From positions 1,736,001 through 1,800,000 of the forward strand of contig JAFEVB010000002.1 in the NCBI GenBank assembly GCA_032629725.1: 64,000 nt of DNA, written 5' to 3'. This document shows, one piece after another, positions 22,072-33,301 of this stretch (positions are counted from its first letter, which is position 1; each line of letters begins with the position of its first letter). The notes under the pieces are model-generated. The model was not told the DNA's origin and ran no database searches. It saw nothing but the letters and a program-made list of their open reading frames with translations. The stretch comes from Gremmenia infestans (Eukaryota; Ascomycota; Leotiomycetes; Helotiales; Hamatocanthoscyphaceae). The position numbers and the translations under genes are program-made.

Positions 22072-22556
22072 GGTTGTCGTGGAGGGGAGAGAAGTTGGGG
22101 TGATGGGAGGAATGCACGGAGGTTTGAGGTTATTCGGAATAGAGTTGGGAGACGCGCCTGCGCCGAGGAAAGATGACGCTTGGGCCAGGTCTGACGCGAT
22201 AAGGCGGTCTTATCGAGGATATTTTGTAGTTGACTGGTTCAAAAGGCGGGGTTTTGTTTATATAGCATGAAATTCAACTGTATTAATGAGACTAGAAGTC
22301 TCCTCTATAGGGTTCTACTAATCACGATACTCGTAGCCCGTAGTTTAGTGTGTACCTTGGACCGAGCATTCATCAACCCAAAGCAAATAAGTTCATGTCA
22401 CACGAACTTTACCTTTTGATAATTACTTTACAATTGAACGCTACCCTTTAGAAGCAATGTTTCCAAGGAATGGAAAAGGTCTCTTTGAACTATAGCTATG
22501 GTTTTGACTTTCCCTGATATTTCAAGGGAAGAGGTAAACGAAGAATGGATGAGACC
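22072..22556. other. Intergenic stretch between EAF6 and the PWI/RS gene
   Basis: It is the EAF6 promoter and the 3' flank of the PWI/RS gene. No coding sequence or repeat is supported. Confidence 0.45.
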
Positions 22557-24478
22557 TCAATGAGTGTTAGCTTGAGCTTTCATAGAGTCAATACTCGATT
22601 TCCTCATCTTCTTGATCTTGTCCTTTAGTAGTCTCTCCCTCAGTACACTTGCTTGCCTCCGCGGATCTTTCATCTTCATCTGGATGCCATCAGATATGTC
22701 AGCCTTGTTGAAAGCACAACCACACCAAACAGCCCACAACTTGGGAAGAAAATACGTTTGTAGTATTACGAAGCGTCACCAACCTCGGTAGTTACCGCAG
22801 GTCCAGCACCCCCAATCTCCTTCTCTCTAGGCGGGGACCCTTTGTCGTACGTATTATCTGAATCAGCTGACCTATTCTTTGTATCAACAGGTGAAGAGAC
22901 TGAGGAGGTACTGCGTCTTCTCTTGGACGGCTCATATCGCTCTAATGATCGCCGGCGTTTTCGATCCCTTCCATCACGACTTCTACTTCTTGATGGACTA
23001 CGACGACGGCGACGTGGCGGGGTCACATTTCTACTTCTGCTGCGAGTCAGCCGTCGGTCTTTACGAGTGGTAGTGCGAGTCTCAATATCATCGACTGGAG
23101 TAGGCGATATCTCCATTCTATCTTCACTGCGAGAAACTTTGCGAATGGGAGTACGGCTGGCAGACCGTGATCGGGAAGTTGAAGGCGATCTTGATCTGGA
23201 GGTAGAGTAACGCCTGGATCTTCTTGGCGGAGATTTACTAATAGACTCGGAGCGGTTACGAGATCTTCTTGGTGGCGGAGATGGGCTGATGGAATCAGAC
23301 GTTGCTCGTCGGCGCTGGGGTGGTGGCGTGCGAGAGGAATTAGAAGGAGTTGGTGATCTGCGACGAGCTCCACGATCAGGGCTCCTTCCTCTTCCTCTAC
23401 CACCCCTACCCCTATAACTACGTCTGTCTGGTGACCTGAAGATGGACCGCCGCCTGCGCGGAGCAGGAGACCTGGACCTTGATAATGAACGGCGGCGGTT
23501 TCGCACGGGTGAACGAGTAGGAGATCGCGAGGTGGAACGCGAGTCTGCCAACGGACCGGGGGATTCAGATGTCGGCAACCTTCTTCTTTCATCACGTCTC
23601 GGTCCACCTCGTCCAAGGGGCACGTACGTGTCAGTATCTCTTCGAAACGACCCTCGCTCTCTAGAATCGGGTCGACGCCGCGGGGGAGATCTGGAATGTC
23701 TTGGGCCGCGTCGATCGTAGTTCCGTCCATTGCCTCTCCCAAAATCTCTGTCATTTCCTCGGCCAAAATCTCTGTTTCTATCATCGCCTCGTCCTCCACG
23801 CCCACCTCTCCAGTTGTCTCCCCCTCCCCTTCCAAACCCACCACGACCACGATCTCCACGTTCGGCTCGCTCGCGATTTCTGACATTGTTCGTTTCGCGC
23901 TCTCGTAGTTGATCTTCTTCGCGTCGTTGACGAGCTACCTCTGCATCTTTCTCAGCTTGAATCTATATGAAGGTTAGCCATCTCATTGCTTGCATAGGGA
24001 GTATGAATCACCTTTTCTTGGATGAGCTCGAGCTTTTTGGCCTCGAGCAACTCCTTTGGAACACCCTGGGGGTTGGATTGCGCGCTCAAGCAAAGCTTCC
24101 ATAATTCTTTACAGAACGGAGCTGTGTCTTTGTCGAGGAAGCCTGTCAATTGAATCTGCATCTTCTTGATGTCGGGCTGCAGGCCGTTAGCTATAAGTTG
24201 GTATCAACTAGGGATCGACAACGTACAAATCGCGCTCCCTCCATAAGATTGTAGCAGAGTTCAATAACCACATCATCATCATTGTTGAGGATCTCCGCGA
24301 TCTTGCCAGCGATCCATCTGTGAACAGCCGCTGTCAGCTTCATCTTTCCGGTCGTGGACAATGTTATAGCTTACTTTTTCATTACCTCAACGTTCACCTT
24401 CTGCATGTCAACCTTCTGGCTGAACTCAGGGGGAAATTTGGTTGATTTCAACAGCTTTGCATCGACTGAGCTGGCCAT
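22557..24478 (-). CDS. PWI-domain, Arg/Ser-rich splicing co-activator (SRRM1/SRm160-like)
   Basis: Nuclear splicing co-activator. Five exons (24478-24375, 24317-24227, 24176-24012, 23962-22784, 22679-22557) join in phase to 553 aa. The PWI domain occupies about residues 20-100: FPPEFSQKVDMQKVNVEVMK, then WIAGKIAEILNNDDDVVIEL, MEGARFPDIKKMQIQLTGFL and FCKELWKLCLSAQ. A charged helix (KKLELIQEKIQAEKDAEVAR) leads to an RGG-rich section and a long RS/SR/RR-repeat tail. The last exon adds a basic helix (SVLRERLLKDKIKKMRKSS) that frame-based calling would miss, because the previous frame runs on to a stop at 22766. A 279-aa frame on the same strand at 23047-23886 is an out-of-frame reading of the RS repeat and not a gene. 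Confidence 0.9.
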
Positions 24479-25157
24479 GATTGCTGTTGTTGCGCGTTTG
24501 GGTAGAATATACCTGGTGGTGTTGTCGCGATGGGGTTCACGTTCCAAAATTCGTCACTGGCTGGGTTGCCAGCTTGACACGCCAAGTCTGCAGAAACGTG
24601 CCCGCTCCGCTCCGCTACAGCTAGCTTAGAGCACTGCCTCCCCTGTATTTCTCCCTGTAAACCAACGGGCACTCATCCCACCAGCCGGAACCACTCTACA
24701 CAAATATCTACGGTCATAGCCTCAGAGATCTGTGAATGAATCATCCTTAGGAGGAATTCCCTAGTGAACTGCGGTTTATGTAGAGAACACAAGTTACGGG
24801 AAGTTCTGATGCCAGGCCAATGATGGGAGCTCTTTCAGTTCAACCGAACTGTTAACTCTTTACTAATGTTGTTTGAGACAATTCTGGAGACAATTCTAAA
24901 ATTAAGGATATGTACTTGGGTGGAGTCTCCTTCTTCTTGTGCTGCTCGGTTTCGAAACCCTCCCTGCGAAGCAATACTGGTATGCTGTTCTGAGATCTTG
25001 ACTACTCAAGGCAGGAACGATAGAAGATACCATACAAAGGCAACTGAACCTCTGGTATACTATTTGGCATCATGATTTCTCTCTGTGTTTCTTCAGCATT
25101 CATCCTCACATCTGTTAATTCTCGCTCCCAACGCAACCTTCTTCAGGCGATGTAAGA
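24479..25157. other. Divergent promoter region
   Basis: About 680 nt lie between the start codons of the PWI/RS gene (-) and a hypothetical gene (+). CT-rich runs sit just before 25157. No specific site is recognised. Confidence 0.4.
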
Positions 25158-26687
25158 ATGGTTGCGTTGCAAGACATTATCTGGCCTCGTCTTGTACCTA
25201 TTCATAAAACGCCAACTTCTGAATCAATACCTGCTGCTTTTCCATCATCGCAATCGAATTCTGTAAAGAGTCTTGGTGCTCGAATCGAGGCAAAGGAAGA
25301 AATCTCTGGTCAAGAGTCTTTAGAAGGGAGTTGCTCATCAACACCTATGCTCCAGACAGCAGAGTTCAGTTCGCATCAGATACCTCCGACAGTTATAGCA
25401 TCTATGGAGGGTCCTTCCGACAATACTTCAGCCACCCCAAGCATCGACACCGAGGGTACATCAGTTCTAGGTCCATATGCTCTACCGCCCGGTCCTGTAA
25501 CTCCATTTCAGGCTGTGGAAAATTCAAATTCGTCACATCGGCGCGTGGCCACTCCAATGGTCATGGCGAACGTAGGACCAGCAGGCTCAGCAGCAGACGA
25601 AACAGAGAGCTATCCCAAGAGCCGTTGGTCTTTCGCACAATTTCGATACGGTTCTGACAAGAAAGAGTCCTTTGATACAAGTATGCAAGCCCTGATCCAG
25701 TCAAGACCAGACTCTCCAATCGGTGGGAAAGAAGCACCTCCCATGAAGAACATGGCCTATCTCGGAGCGAACGAATATTTCGGACCTTATATTGAGACCA
25801 CGCCTCCAACTGGAAATTCCAGAGATGGAAGAGACAAAGCTCTAAGGACTCAATCAAACTTCTCGGATCCTTTCTGGGAGACCACAAGCTCTAAACTCTT
25901 GTCTCGACCACAGTCTCCTATAGGCGGCAAAACTCCTCAGATGATGACAGCTCCTGCGAGCCCACTGGTCCTAGCCGACCGACATAGCAATTTGAACGAT
26001 ATGTCCTACGACGGAGTTGGACTTGTTGATACAGCAGTCCGAGATTTTGTCACCAATCCAGATCCAAATGCTTGTCCAGACGCTGAACACGCTCTAAGGA
26101 GATCTGAGTCTTCGGCATCTAATACTCGCCCAGATACCGAATGCGGTCTCACACCCGAAGGAACATCCCCCCAACTTGCTCCGTTGACTGGGAAGGTGAC
26201 AATGACGAATATTCATGGCTTGCCGGTACCCGTACTAGCCACTCCAACGAGTGATGTACCGGAACTTTCTATCACCACTGAAGCCGGCAGGGGCTTTAAT
26301 GCACCTAAAGTCTCAGGCGCTCCAGATATACCAGGCCTCCATCATGGGCTCTATCTTCCGGGTGGCCCTGTTCTCCCTGATGTGCTACGTACCCCAAATG
26401 TCTCTGGTCTGCCAGAAGTTCCAATATCCTCGGCTAAATCGCCTTCACTAGCAGTCCCAGCAGATTTGACAGGAGCACTACCTGCTCCAGGTACACCATC
26501 AAAGCCCTTTCGAGTTAGCGAGGTGGCTAAGAGGGGGTTCCAAAGGTCAATTCGAATGGGTCGTCGTGCGGTTTTGAGAGAAAGTGTGCTTAAAATAGCC
26601 ATAGGCAGGCAGCTTGCTAAGCCAACTGCCACGGCACTGAAGCTCATATCGAAAGGTATTGAAATTAATGTTACAGATGTCCAGTGA
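25158..26687 (+). CDS. Hypothetical protein, largely disordered, 509 aa
   Basis: Single open exon from the ATG at 25158. Composition is rich in Ser, Pro, Thr and Gly with little hydrophobic structure. A short repeat, SRPDSPIGGK and SRPQSPIGGK, occurs at about residues 182-191 and 253-262. A proline/valine-rich section (about 390-440) has repeated PGLHHG, VLPDVLRTP and LPEVP-like elements. The final ~60 residues are basic and helical (VAKRGFQRSIRMGRRAVL, LKIAIGRQLAKPTATALK) and may form the only folded part. No family is recognised and no signal peptide is seen. Codon use looks like that of neighbours. It is likely a real gene because the frame stays open for 1.5 kb. Confidence 0.6.
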   Translation: MVALQDIIWPRLVPIHKTPTSESIPAAFPSSQSNSVKSLGARIEAKEEISGQESLEGSCSSTPMLQTAEFSSHQIPPTVIASMEGPSDNTSATPSIDTEGTSVLGPYALPPGPVTPFQAVENSNSSHRRVATPMVMANVGPAGSAADETESYPKSRWSFAQFRYGSDKKESFDTSMQALIQSRPDSPIGGKEAPPMKNMAYLGANEYFGPYIETTPPTGNSRDGRDKALRTQSNFSDPFWETTSSKLLSRPQSPIGGKTPQMMTAPASPLVLADRHSNLNDMSYDGVGLVDTAVRDFVTNPDPNACPDAEHALRRSESSASNTRPDTECGLTPEGTSPQLAPLTGKVTMTNIHGLPVPVLATPTSDVPELSITTEAGRGFNAPKVSGAPDIPGLHHGLYLPGGPVLPDVLRTPNVSGLPEVPISSAKSPSLAVPADLTGALPAPGTPSKPFRVSEVAKRGFQRSIRMGRRAVLRESVLKIAIGRQLAKPTATALKLISKGIEINVTDVQ

Positions 26688-27314
26688 GCTGTACCCGTTC
26701 CAGTGCCAGTGCCTATGCCCCTATAGCAATGTTACAATAAAGACTGGCCGGCGTCTTTCACTGCGACTGGGACAAGCGGAGTAAATGATCATGACGGAGA
26801 GGCAACTGGTTGAAATTTTGATAGCAGCAGATTGAAAATTTCTCTGCAGAGCGTGTATATGCCACTTCTGGTATCAATGCTAACAATGGTGGAGAGGATT
26901 CAAGAATTCCTGAGTCGAGTTCACAAGATGTTGTTGCCCTAGAACTAATACTATTATCACACACTCAGCCACAACTTTCCTGGCCTCGCAATCCATGTTG
27001 ATTAATGCTCTCAAATATCGCTGCTAGAGCCTTCCACTCATCCTCTAAGTATATCCATTTTTTGCGCCTTAGCAATGCTACCACGTCCCAATACACGTCC
27101 AGTATCCCATTTTATGCGCCCATTCCATCCCAACCCATCGCAAGCATTATATTTATACAACCTTCCTGAATCACCATTACGCCCTTGCACTTCTTCTCTC
27201 CCGTGGCATCAGATAATAGTTTCTCTACTCGCACCTGATTAGCACTGCCATTCCCAACCTATCCCAGCACATCCTTACCTCAAAGCCTGAATCTTGATCT
27301 TGATCCAGATCATC
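26688..27314. other. Shared 3' flank of convergent genes
   Basis: About 630 nt between the hypothetical gene (+) and the next gene (-). It contains C-rich DNA around 27090-27260. No gene is supported. Confidence 0.45.
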
Positions 27315-28002
27315 TCAAACACCCAAATGCCTAGCCCTAGCAACCTTCTCCCGCTGCGCCAAATCCTTCTTAGCATACTGGTCGACAACCCGATCAACCC
27401 TCTCCTTCGAACGAGCTAAGCCTGTGTCGCCCATCTCCAGCAGCTTGCTCCGCATCTCGTATAGCTCGAGTAGTTTCTTGGCGCGCGTGAGGTCGATATC
27501 TTGCTGTAGTCCCAATATATATTAGCCTTTATCCCTCTCTCTTGCATCTTCCATCTTCTCGAACAAATCTCATAATGAAAGCTTCTTGTGCTATGATGTA
27601 ACTTGTAAAGGAGGGCAAACCAACCTCTTCACCACCAACCGGCGTAACAGAACCACTGCCAGCAGCACTACCCGGCACGGAAGTGGAAGCCGCAGTTGAT
27701 GAAAAACTCGAATTCGCACGGTACAGAGGCGCAGGCGCGCGCAAGATCCTGCGGCCGAATTTGTCGAAGCGCGCGGGCTCGGGGAGGAGCGCTTCTTTGG
27801 ATTTCCGGCGCAGCAGGCCGGGGGAGAGGGATTTCTTGGCTGCGAGGAGGTTTTGGGCGGCGGTGGGCTCCTGGGGCGGTGGGTGTGAGAATGAGGGGAG
27901 GCTGGGGGGAGAGGTGATTGCGCGGGCTAGGGGGGGACGAACTGTGTTTTGGAGGGAGGAGAGGTCGGCGAGGACTTGGGCTATTTGGAGGAATTCGGAC
28001 AT
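27315..28002 (-). CDS. Conserved-looking small protein with C-terminal helix, function unknown
   Basis: Two exons (28002-27625 and 27503-27315) join in phase to 188 aa. The N-terminal 25 residues are helical (SEFLQIAQVLADLSSLQN). The middle is Pro/Ser/Ala-rich with a basic element (LLRRKSKEALLPEPARFDKF). The last ~60 residues form a charged, probably coiled-coil helix (LTRAKKLLELYEMRSKL, RSKERVDRVVDQYAKKD). The donor is GTTGGT, slightly off consensus, but the acceptor (CTACAG) is good and the C-terminal helix reads as a conserved domain. It resembles uncharacterised fungal proteins. I cannot assign a role. Confidence 0.65.
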
Positions 28003-28461
28003 GGTGGTGGTAGTGGTGTTGAGGGGTGTTGAGGGGCGATTCTTTTATGGGATGAAGGTTTATTAGTGTGAAGGGAAAGGTGATTATAGGTGATTGTTTG
28101 TGTGTGGTGTGGGAAGAGAAGGTTGCGTATAGGTCGAGCACAATTTGAATGCTGGTTTTGGTATACGGAGTAGTACAGAGTATGATGGCAAATGCAGTGA
28201 GAGAATTGCGAATCGCGATAATGCAGAGTTGACGTCGCGCCTTGATAAAGTGATTTTGTCATACAATAATTTTTCACTTGGTCCAAGCTCCAGTAGCTGA
28301 ATCGGCGGCCCCACACCCACCTCCAACTTCTCGGCCTCGGCTTGTGAAGGAACATACCGATCTGATATAAGATTTGCGTTGTTTTGCAACCTGCCCTGCA
28401 TACAAGTAGAAGAGAATATAATATATCCTTGTCACCATTCGCTGTCTGCTATTTGTCCATC
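28003..28461. other. Divergent promoter region
   Basis: About 460 nt between the small helical-protein gene (-) and the FAH-domain gene (+). No specific site is recognised. Confidence 0.4.
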
Positions 28462-29321
28462 ATGTCCCTCGTCTTCCGCCGCGGATTAGCTTCAATGGCT
28501 TCTTTAAAAAAGGCCTCCAAGGTTGTATGCATTGGGCGGAATTATGCGTATGTTTCCATCCATCCATCCCACTTTCCTCTCCTGCAAGTCAAAAATTTTC
28601 TACGATTTACTAACAAATTGAATTACAGAGACCACATTACCGAATTAAACAGTGCAAAGCCCAAACAACCATTCTTCTTCCTGAAGCCCGCGTCTTCAAT
28701 CCTTTCCCCAGGCGCTGGGCCAATCATAAGACCGAAGGGTGTGGATCTACACTATGAAGTCGAGCTGGCTTTGATTCTGGGCAAGCAGGTCAAGGATCTT
28801 GAGGCTGATGATGAGAAGGGGGCTTTGGATGCTATTGAGAGTTCGTAGATGCTTCCTAAGCAGGGAATAGCTTCGAATGCTGATTGTTTACAGGCTATGC
28901 TCTAAGCATCGACATGACTGCCCGCAACGCCCAGAACGAAGCTAAGAAGAAGGGTCTACCATGGTCTATTGCAAAGGGTTTTGATACCTTCCTTCCAGTC
29001 AGTGAGATAATTGCGAAATCTGCGATTCCGGATCCGCATAAAGTCGAGCTATACCTCAATGTCAATGGTAAATCGAGACAGGCGGATTCGACGGAGTTGA
29101 TGCTGTTCCGGATCCCCAGGATCTTGAGTGATATCTCGAAGGTTATGACGCTGGAGAAGGGAGATATTATATTGACTGGGACGCCGAAGGGTGTTGGGGC
29201 TGTTGTGCCGGGAGATGTGATAAAGGCTGGATTGAAGGTCGGAGGCAAGGAGTTGGAAGAGGCGAAGATTGAGGTGGTAGTTGAGGAGTCCACGAGTACA
29301 TATGAGTTCAAGGAGACATAG
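28462..29321 (+). CDS. Fumarylacetoacetate hydrolase-domain protein (FAHD1-like acylpyruvase)
   Basis: Probable mitochondrial acylpyruvate hydrolase/oxaloacetate decarboxylase. Three exons (28462-28547, 28629-28840, 28894-29321) join in phase to 241 aa, the typical FAHD1 length. The N-terminus MSLVFRRGLASMASLKKASK is basic and suits a mitochondrial presequence. An in-frame ATG at 28495 could give a shorter form without much of it. Family motifs: VVCIGRNYADHITELN, FFFLKPASSIL, VDLHYEVELALILGK with the metal-binding acidic residues, YALSIDMTARNAQ, AKGFDTFLPVS and ILTGTPKGVGAVVPGD. It is convergent with the 3-hydroxyanthranilate dioxygenase gene, with only about 140 nt between the stop codons. 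Confidence 0.92.
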
Positions 29322-29462
29322 CAGGGTTAGTAGTAAATAATGTACATTTTGTATACTGTACATAGACTAGAGTGGAGATGTTGTCGTCGGCTCATACATC
29401 TATAACCATTACCCTTACTCAGAAACCATATCCTCATTCATCATTAAATCATATCTCATTCC

Positions 29463-30154
29463 TCACTTCTTCAAATTCGGATCCTCAATACTTCCCACCG
29501 GCGGCGCACTCTCAGCAAGCACCCCACACTTCGGACACTTCCTCCTCTCCTCACTCCCTTTGAACGCATTAACCGCCTCCTTAATCTGCGTTCCCAGATC
29601 CGTACAATGGAAAGCCGCCTCATCAACCACGCTCTTACAACTCGCACAATACCACCTCAAACGATCCAGACTCCCTTCCGGACGTTTCTGTTCTAGAACA
29701 ATGCCGACGGTATTCGCGAAACGGACGGGGTTGTGGGGCGTGTTGGGGGGCAGGAGGAACATATCGCCTTCGGAGATGATGATGTCGCGGAAGTTGGAGT
29801 CATCGACTACTTTGAGCATCATGGCACCGCGGTATTGGTAGAACCATTCGGCTGTTTCGTTGATATGGTAGTCGGTGCGGGCGTTGGGGCCGCCTACGAT
29901 CTTGGGGCTCTGTTAAAAACTGGGGAAGTTGGGAGAGGTGAGTTGAAAGGGGAGCGTGAGGACGATGATGAGGGGATGCTGTACCATTACTGTGACATCT
30001 TTGTCGTAGACGCAGTAGTTGTTAATCGGTGGTTTGAGGAGATGGGAGTTCTCTTCGAGCCTTGTGTAGTAAGTTCGTTAGATGGATTCCTGCTTGGATC
30101 GAAAGAAAGAGATATTGCAAACCATTTTGGGATGTTCAGTGGAGCGGCAAGCAT
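29463..30154 (-). CDS. BNA1: 3-hydroxyanthranilate 3,4-dioxygenase
   Basis: Cytosolic cupin dioxygenase that opens the ring of 3-hydroxyanthranilate in the kynurenine route to NAD. Three exons (30154-30123, 30060-29985, 29909-29463) join in phase to 184 aa, the family size. The first exon encodes MLAAPLNIPK plus part of a tryptophan codon. The second encodes LEENSHLLKPPINNYCVYD. The iron ligands are visible in DYHINETAEWFYQ (H and E) and PPNTPHNPVRF (H). The C-terminal rubredoxin-like metal site has two CxxC pairs, WYCASC and KCPKCG. The 5' exons are too short to appear as open frames, but the match to the family N-terminus is clear. Confidence 0.95.
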
Positions 30155-31324
30155 TTTGACTTATTTTTGATTGATTAATTAGAATAGTTTGAAGATGTAG
30201 AATGCTTGTAGAATGCTTGCAGGAGAAATTTGAAATCAAACGATGTACGGAGTCATCATAGACCTTTATCTGTTTGCCCCGCCATCTGATCTGCCTGCCC
30301 CTCCAAATTATTCAGCGCCGCTTATCGCCGATGTATCATATTTACATGGCCAGAATAGGTGTCTCAAACGAGGTACTGGCCTTGCAACAATTTGAATCGT
30401 ATAGACAGTAAAGCCAATCATACTTCTGAGTAGTAATAAATCAGCAGTTTCGCAGGTGAGAAGCCCCAAGTTCCCAATTCGTGAATTGTAACCGGATTAT
30501 ACTTACTCACGGTCATTCTTACAGAGTACAGAGCATCAGGTGAGGTACCCTTGTCAAGTTAACTTTCTTTTTGGCGACGGTTTTCAAATCTACGATAAAG
30601 ATAACTTATCAAAGTTTTCGATGATGGCTATGACGTCTTTCACTAGATCTTTACATACTCGTACTTGGGCCAGAATATTGTTTTGCATGCTATTTTGAGG
30701 GACCACGAGAAATTGACGGCACTAAGCGTTTTTCGGAACGCTAGAGGATCACGCTAGAATCCTTCTATCCTTCCTTCTCTCGCTTCTGCTGTGTCTTTAA
30801 CTCTTTGCACTCCAGTCAGTCGAGTCCTGTAGTACGTGACGTACCCACCAGTCGCCGGTTCCAATCCTTCGCACACTTCACAGCCTCAGGGACGGCATCT
30901 TCCATCGTCGACTCAGCTAGCCATCCAATCAGGACTCAGGAGAATGGTCCCCGTGAATTGCTAAACTTAGAAACACGTGGTTTACAAGCGTTGATCATGG
31001 TCATGTGATGATGATGCTCGGGCAACTTGAATGAACACCTTTGTGATTGGCTTGTCAAGCCTCGAAGCGAGGATCCCTGGTTCCTTCGCGGAATATACTG
31101 ATGTGTTTCTGTCATAGCCTTGATCCCATCGCCAGCGCCTTTTCAGAATGGAACTTCTCATATGTCCTGTGTTCCCCCGAGGTTCCGGGAATGGATGCAT
31201 GTTCTTTGTTGTTTGCGGTTCATGACCTATCTTATTTTCCTTGAAATACTTCCCTAGACAATGAACTTAACATCCGGACCTACTGTCGAGAACAAAGATT
31301 CCATACGCTCTGATTCTTTGTTCC
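30155..31324. other. Intergenic stretch, 1.2 kb
   Basis: It contains the promoter of the dioxygenase gene (-) and the leader of the 658-aa hypothetical gene (+). Short frames at 30805-31008 and 30982-31200 overlap on opposite strands and carry no signature. Nothing else is seen. Confidence 0.45.
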
Positions 31325-33301
31325 ATGGAATCTATGAATAACCTCCCTTGCTCGAATGAATTACACCGCTTGTGTGGGCGTAGAAGAAAATATTCTTCTT
31401 TCCAAACATATATTGTAGCTATGTCCTCTAAAATTCGGCCTCAGAGGCCGCACATAAGTGAGCGGCTACACTCTTCTTCCTCTTCTCTTATTGACCGCGG
31501 AATGGAAATCGCAGTTCCCCCTGGTTCTCTTACTCCCAGTACCGCTTCAAAGAAATACACCAACAAAGACCTTCCTCCGATTCCCAAGGATGACCACCAG
31601 AAAAGAGTCGCGAGTAGTAGCTCGAGGGAACACATCGCCAACCAAATCCGCACGCCCACTCCGGTGTTTGAAATGTCCGCAGAATCTTACCGTCCGGATT
31701 CCGAACCCAAGCCCGATGCTTTGTCTCCAGAGTCTATCTCTGTACAACCTATGACAAAGTCGTCGCATAAAATATTACAACTCACCGGCTTTGATCCCCG
31801 ATTCGAGAAAACATTCCCAAAGGACCATCAGCAAGCTCCTGTTTCTCCCGTATCCACCGCCAGTTCAGGAAGCGTGTACAGTCAAGCTGAAGATAGTCCT
31901 AACACTCCTACTTATGAAAGCGACCACTTTAGCCGCTTTAGCAGTTGGGGATCCGAAAAACCTGGGCCACCTGCGCAGCCGAAAGAGAAGATGGGCGAGA
32001 TCTATCTGAAAGCTGAGAGTTATACTTCTGGAGAAAAGGATGTTAGTTCCCTTTCCTCGCTGGCGTCTTCGAGGAAAGAACGCCCATTGCCAACGAGTAA
32101 GCGCTCTCAAGATTCGGTCGCATCCCAGAGGAGAGAAGGGTCACCTCCAGTAAGCCAGCCTCAAGAGCCAGTTGCTTTGCAGAGAAGAGAAAGGCCAACA
32201 GCACCACAGAGGCCACAAGAACCAATCCCTCACCAGAAAAGAGAAAAGGTACCTCCCCTGAATAACCCGCTAGGATTGGCAGGAATCATGGGGCCAGTTG
32301 ATCCGCAGCGGAAAGCAAGACAACCAAGAAAGCAATTCCAAGAACCAGTCGCTCCCCAACAAAGACCGCTAATGGACAAATCCAAGGAGCCGGCCGAATC
32401 CTTCAGATATCGAGATAGATCGCCAAAGACTCTGAAAAACGGAAGGGTATTACCTCTACTTCATACACCGGAGGTAAATATGGAGGATATGACCACTCTG
32501 CGCGAGCTCTTGGAAGAGGAGCAGTGGAAAAATGAAAGTGGCACGGCCGACTTGTACTCTCAGTACCACCGTCAGTTCACAGAATTAGAGCTAGACGCCC
32601 CGGTGCCAAAGCCCCTGACTCTTCGAAATACAAATGTTAAGATCAAAACTCCAAAAAGGGTGTCTATACTTTCAAACGTAAGAGAAAGTTTTTCAGCAGG
32701 AGTCAACGAGATTACATCTCCTACCTCGGGTAAGAAACACTTCAGCTCGCCCGATTGGCAGGCTACATCGCCAGCTAAATCAAAGCACCCAAACACACCT
32801 ATAAAACCGCGAGCAAGATTTGCCCTAGATGAAAGCGACGAATCACCCCACGAGACTGTATCGCCTGTGAAACACAAGAGAAGCATATTCGGCACAGGAA
32901 AACATCCACTAAAGAGCCCTTTCCCATTCAGCAACTTCATCGACACCTCTGAATCCGATGATGCAGAGACTACGAGCCCAAAAGCAAAACCACCAGGAAA
33001 GAGGTTCAGCAAAAGGCTTTCGGGGGCGATAAAGCGAGCTACGAGTACTCATTTGCCCCCAATAAGAAAGATGAGCACGATCAAGAATGGTGAAAGGGAT
33101 GCAAGCGGCCCGGATACGCCGCTGCCGACGAAGCCGGGCTTCAATATGCAGGAGGTTTATTCGAATGCGAGAAAGACGCTGAATATCAAGACGGCTGATG
33201 AGAAGAAGAGGGAGAGTTTGAGGAAGAAAATTGTGGTGGTCGGGCTTACCGATCAGGGTCCTGGTATGAGTGCCCGAATTCCGAAAGAGAGCAAAGGATA
33301 A
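31325..33301 (+). CDS. Hypothetical proline/serine-rich disordered protein, 658 aa
   Basis: Single exon. The first ATG is at 31325. A second ATG at 31421 (MSSKIRPQRPHISERL) may be the real start, because the 32 residues before it look unlike the rest. The protein is rich in Ser, Pro and Lys. Residues about 260-355 hold degenerate tandem units with a QEPVA core and a following QRRER or QQRPL-like block. Many SP/TP sites (NTPTYES, SPVKHKRS, TTSPKAK) suggest proline-directed phosphorylation. A short folded element may lie near MTTLRELLEEEQWKNES (about 390-420). The C-terminus is basic. I recognise no family. The pattern suits a cytoskeletal, cell-polarity or signalling scaffold, which is only inference. 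Confidence 0.65.
   Translation: MESMNNLPCSNELHRLCGRRRKYSSFQTYIVAMSSKIRPQRPHISERLHSSSSSLIDRGMEIAVPPGSLTPSTASKKYTNKDLPPIPKDDHQKRVASSSSREHIANQIRTPTPVFEMSAESYRPDSEPKPDALSPESISVQPMTKSSHKILQLTGFDPRFEKTFPKDHQQAPVSPVSTASSGSVYSQAEDSPNTPTYESDHFSRFSSWGSEKPGPPAQPKEKMGEIYLKAESYTSGEKDVSSLSSLASSRKERPLPTSKRSQDSVASQRREGSPPVSQPQEPVALQRRERPTAPQRPQEPIPHQKREKVPPLNNPLGLAGIMGPVDPQRKARQPRKQFQEPVAPQQRPLMDKSKEPAESFRYRDRSPKTLKNGRVLPLLHTPEVNMEDMTTLRELLEEEQWKNESGTADLYSQYHRQFTELELDAPVPKPLTLRNTNVKIKTPKRVSILSNVRESFSAGVNEITSPTSGKKHFSSPDWQATSPAKSKHPNTPIKPRARFALDESDESPHETVSPVKHKRSIFGTGKHPLKSPFPFSNFIDTSESDDAETTSPKAKPPGKRFSKRLSGAIKRATSTHLPPIRKMSTIKNGERDASGPDTPLPTKPGFNMQEVYSNARKTLNIKTADEKKRESLRKKIVVVGLTDQGPGMSARIPKESKG

Noticed and set aside
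23047..23886. 279-aa open frame on the minus strand overlapping the PWI/RS gene
   Set aside because: It is an out-of-frame reading of the repetitive RS/RG-coding exon. The other frame continues the PWI protein in phase through five exons and carries the RS and RGG motifs, so the long shadow is a composition effect.
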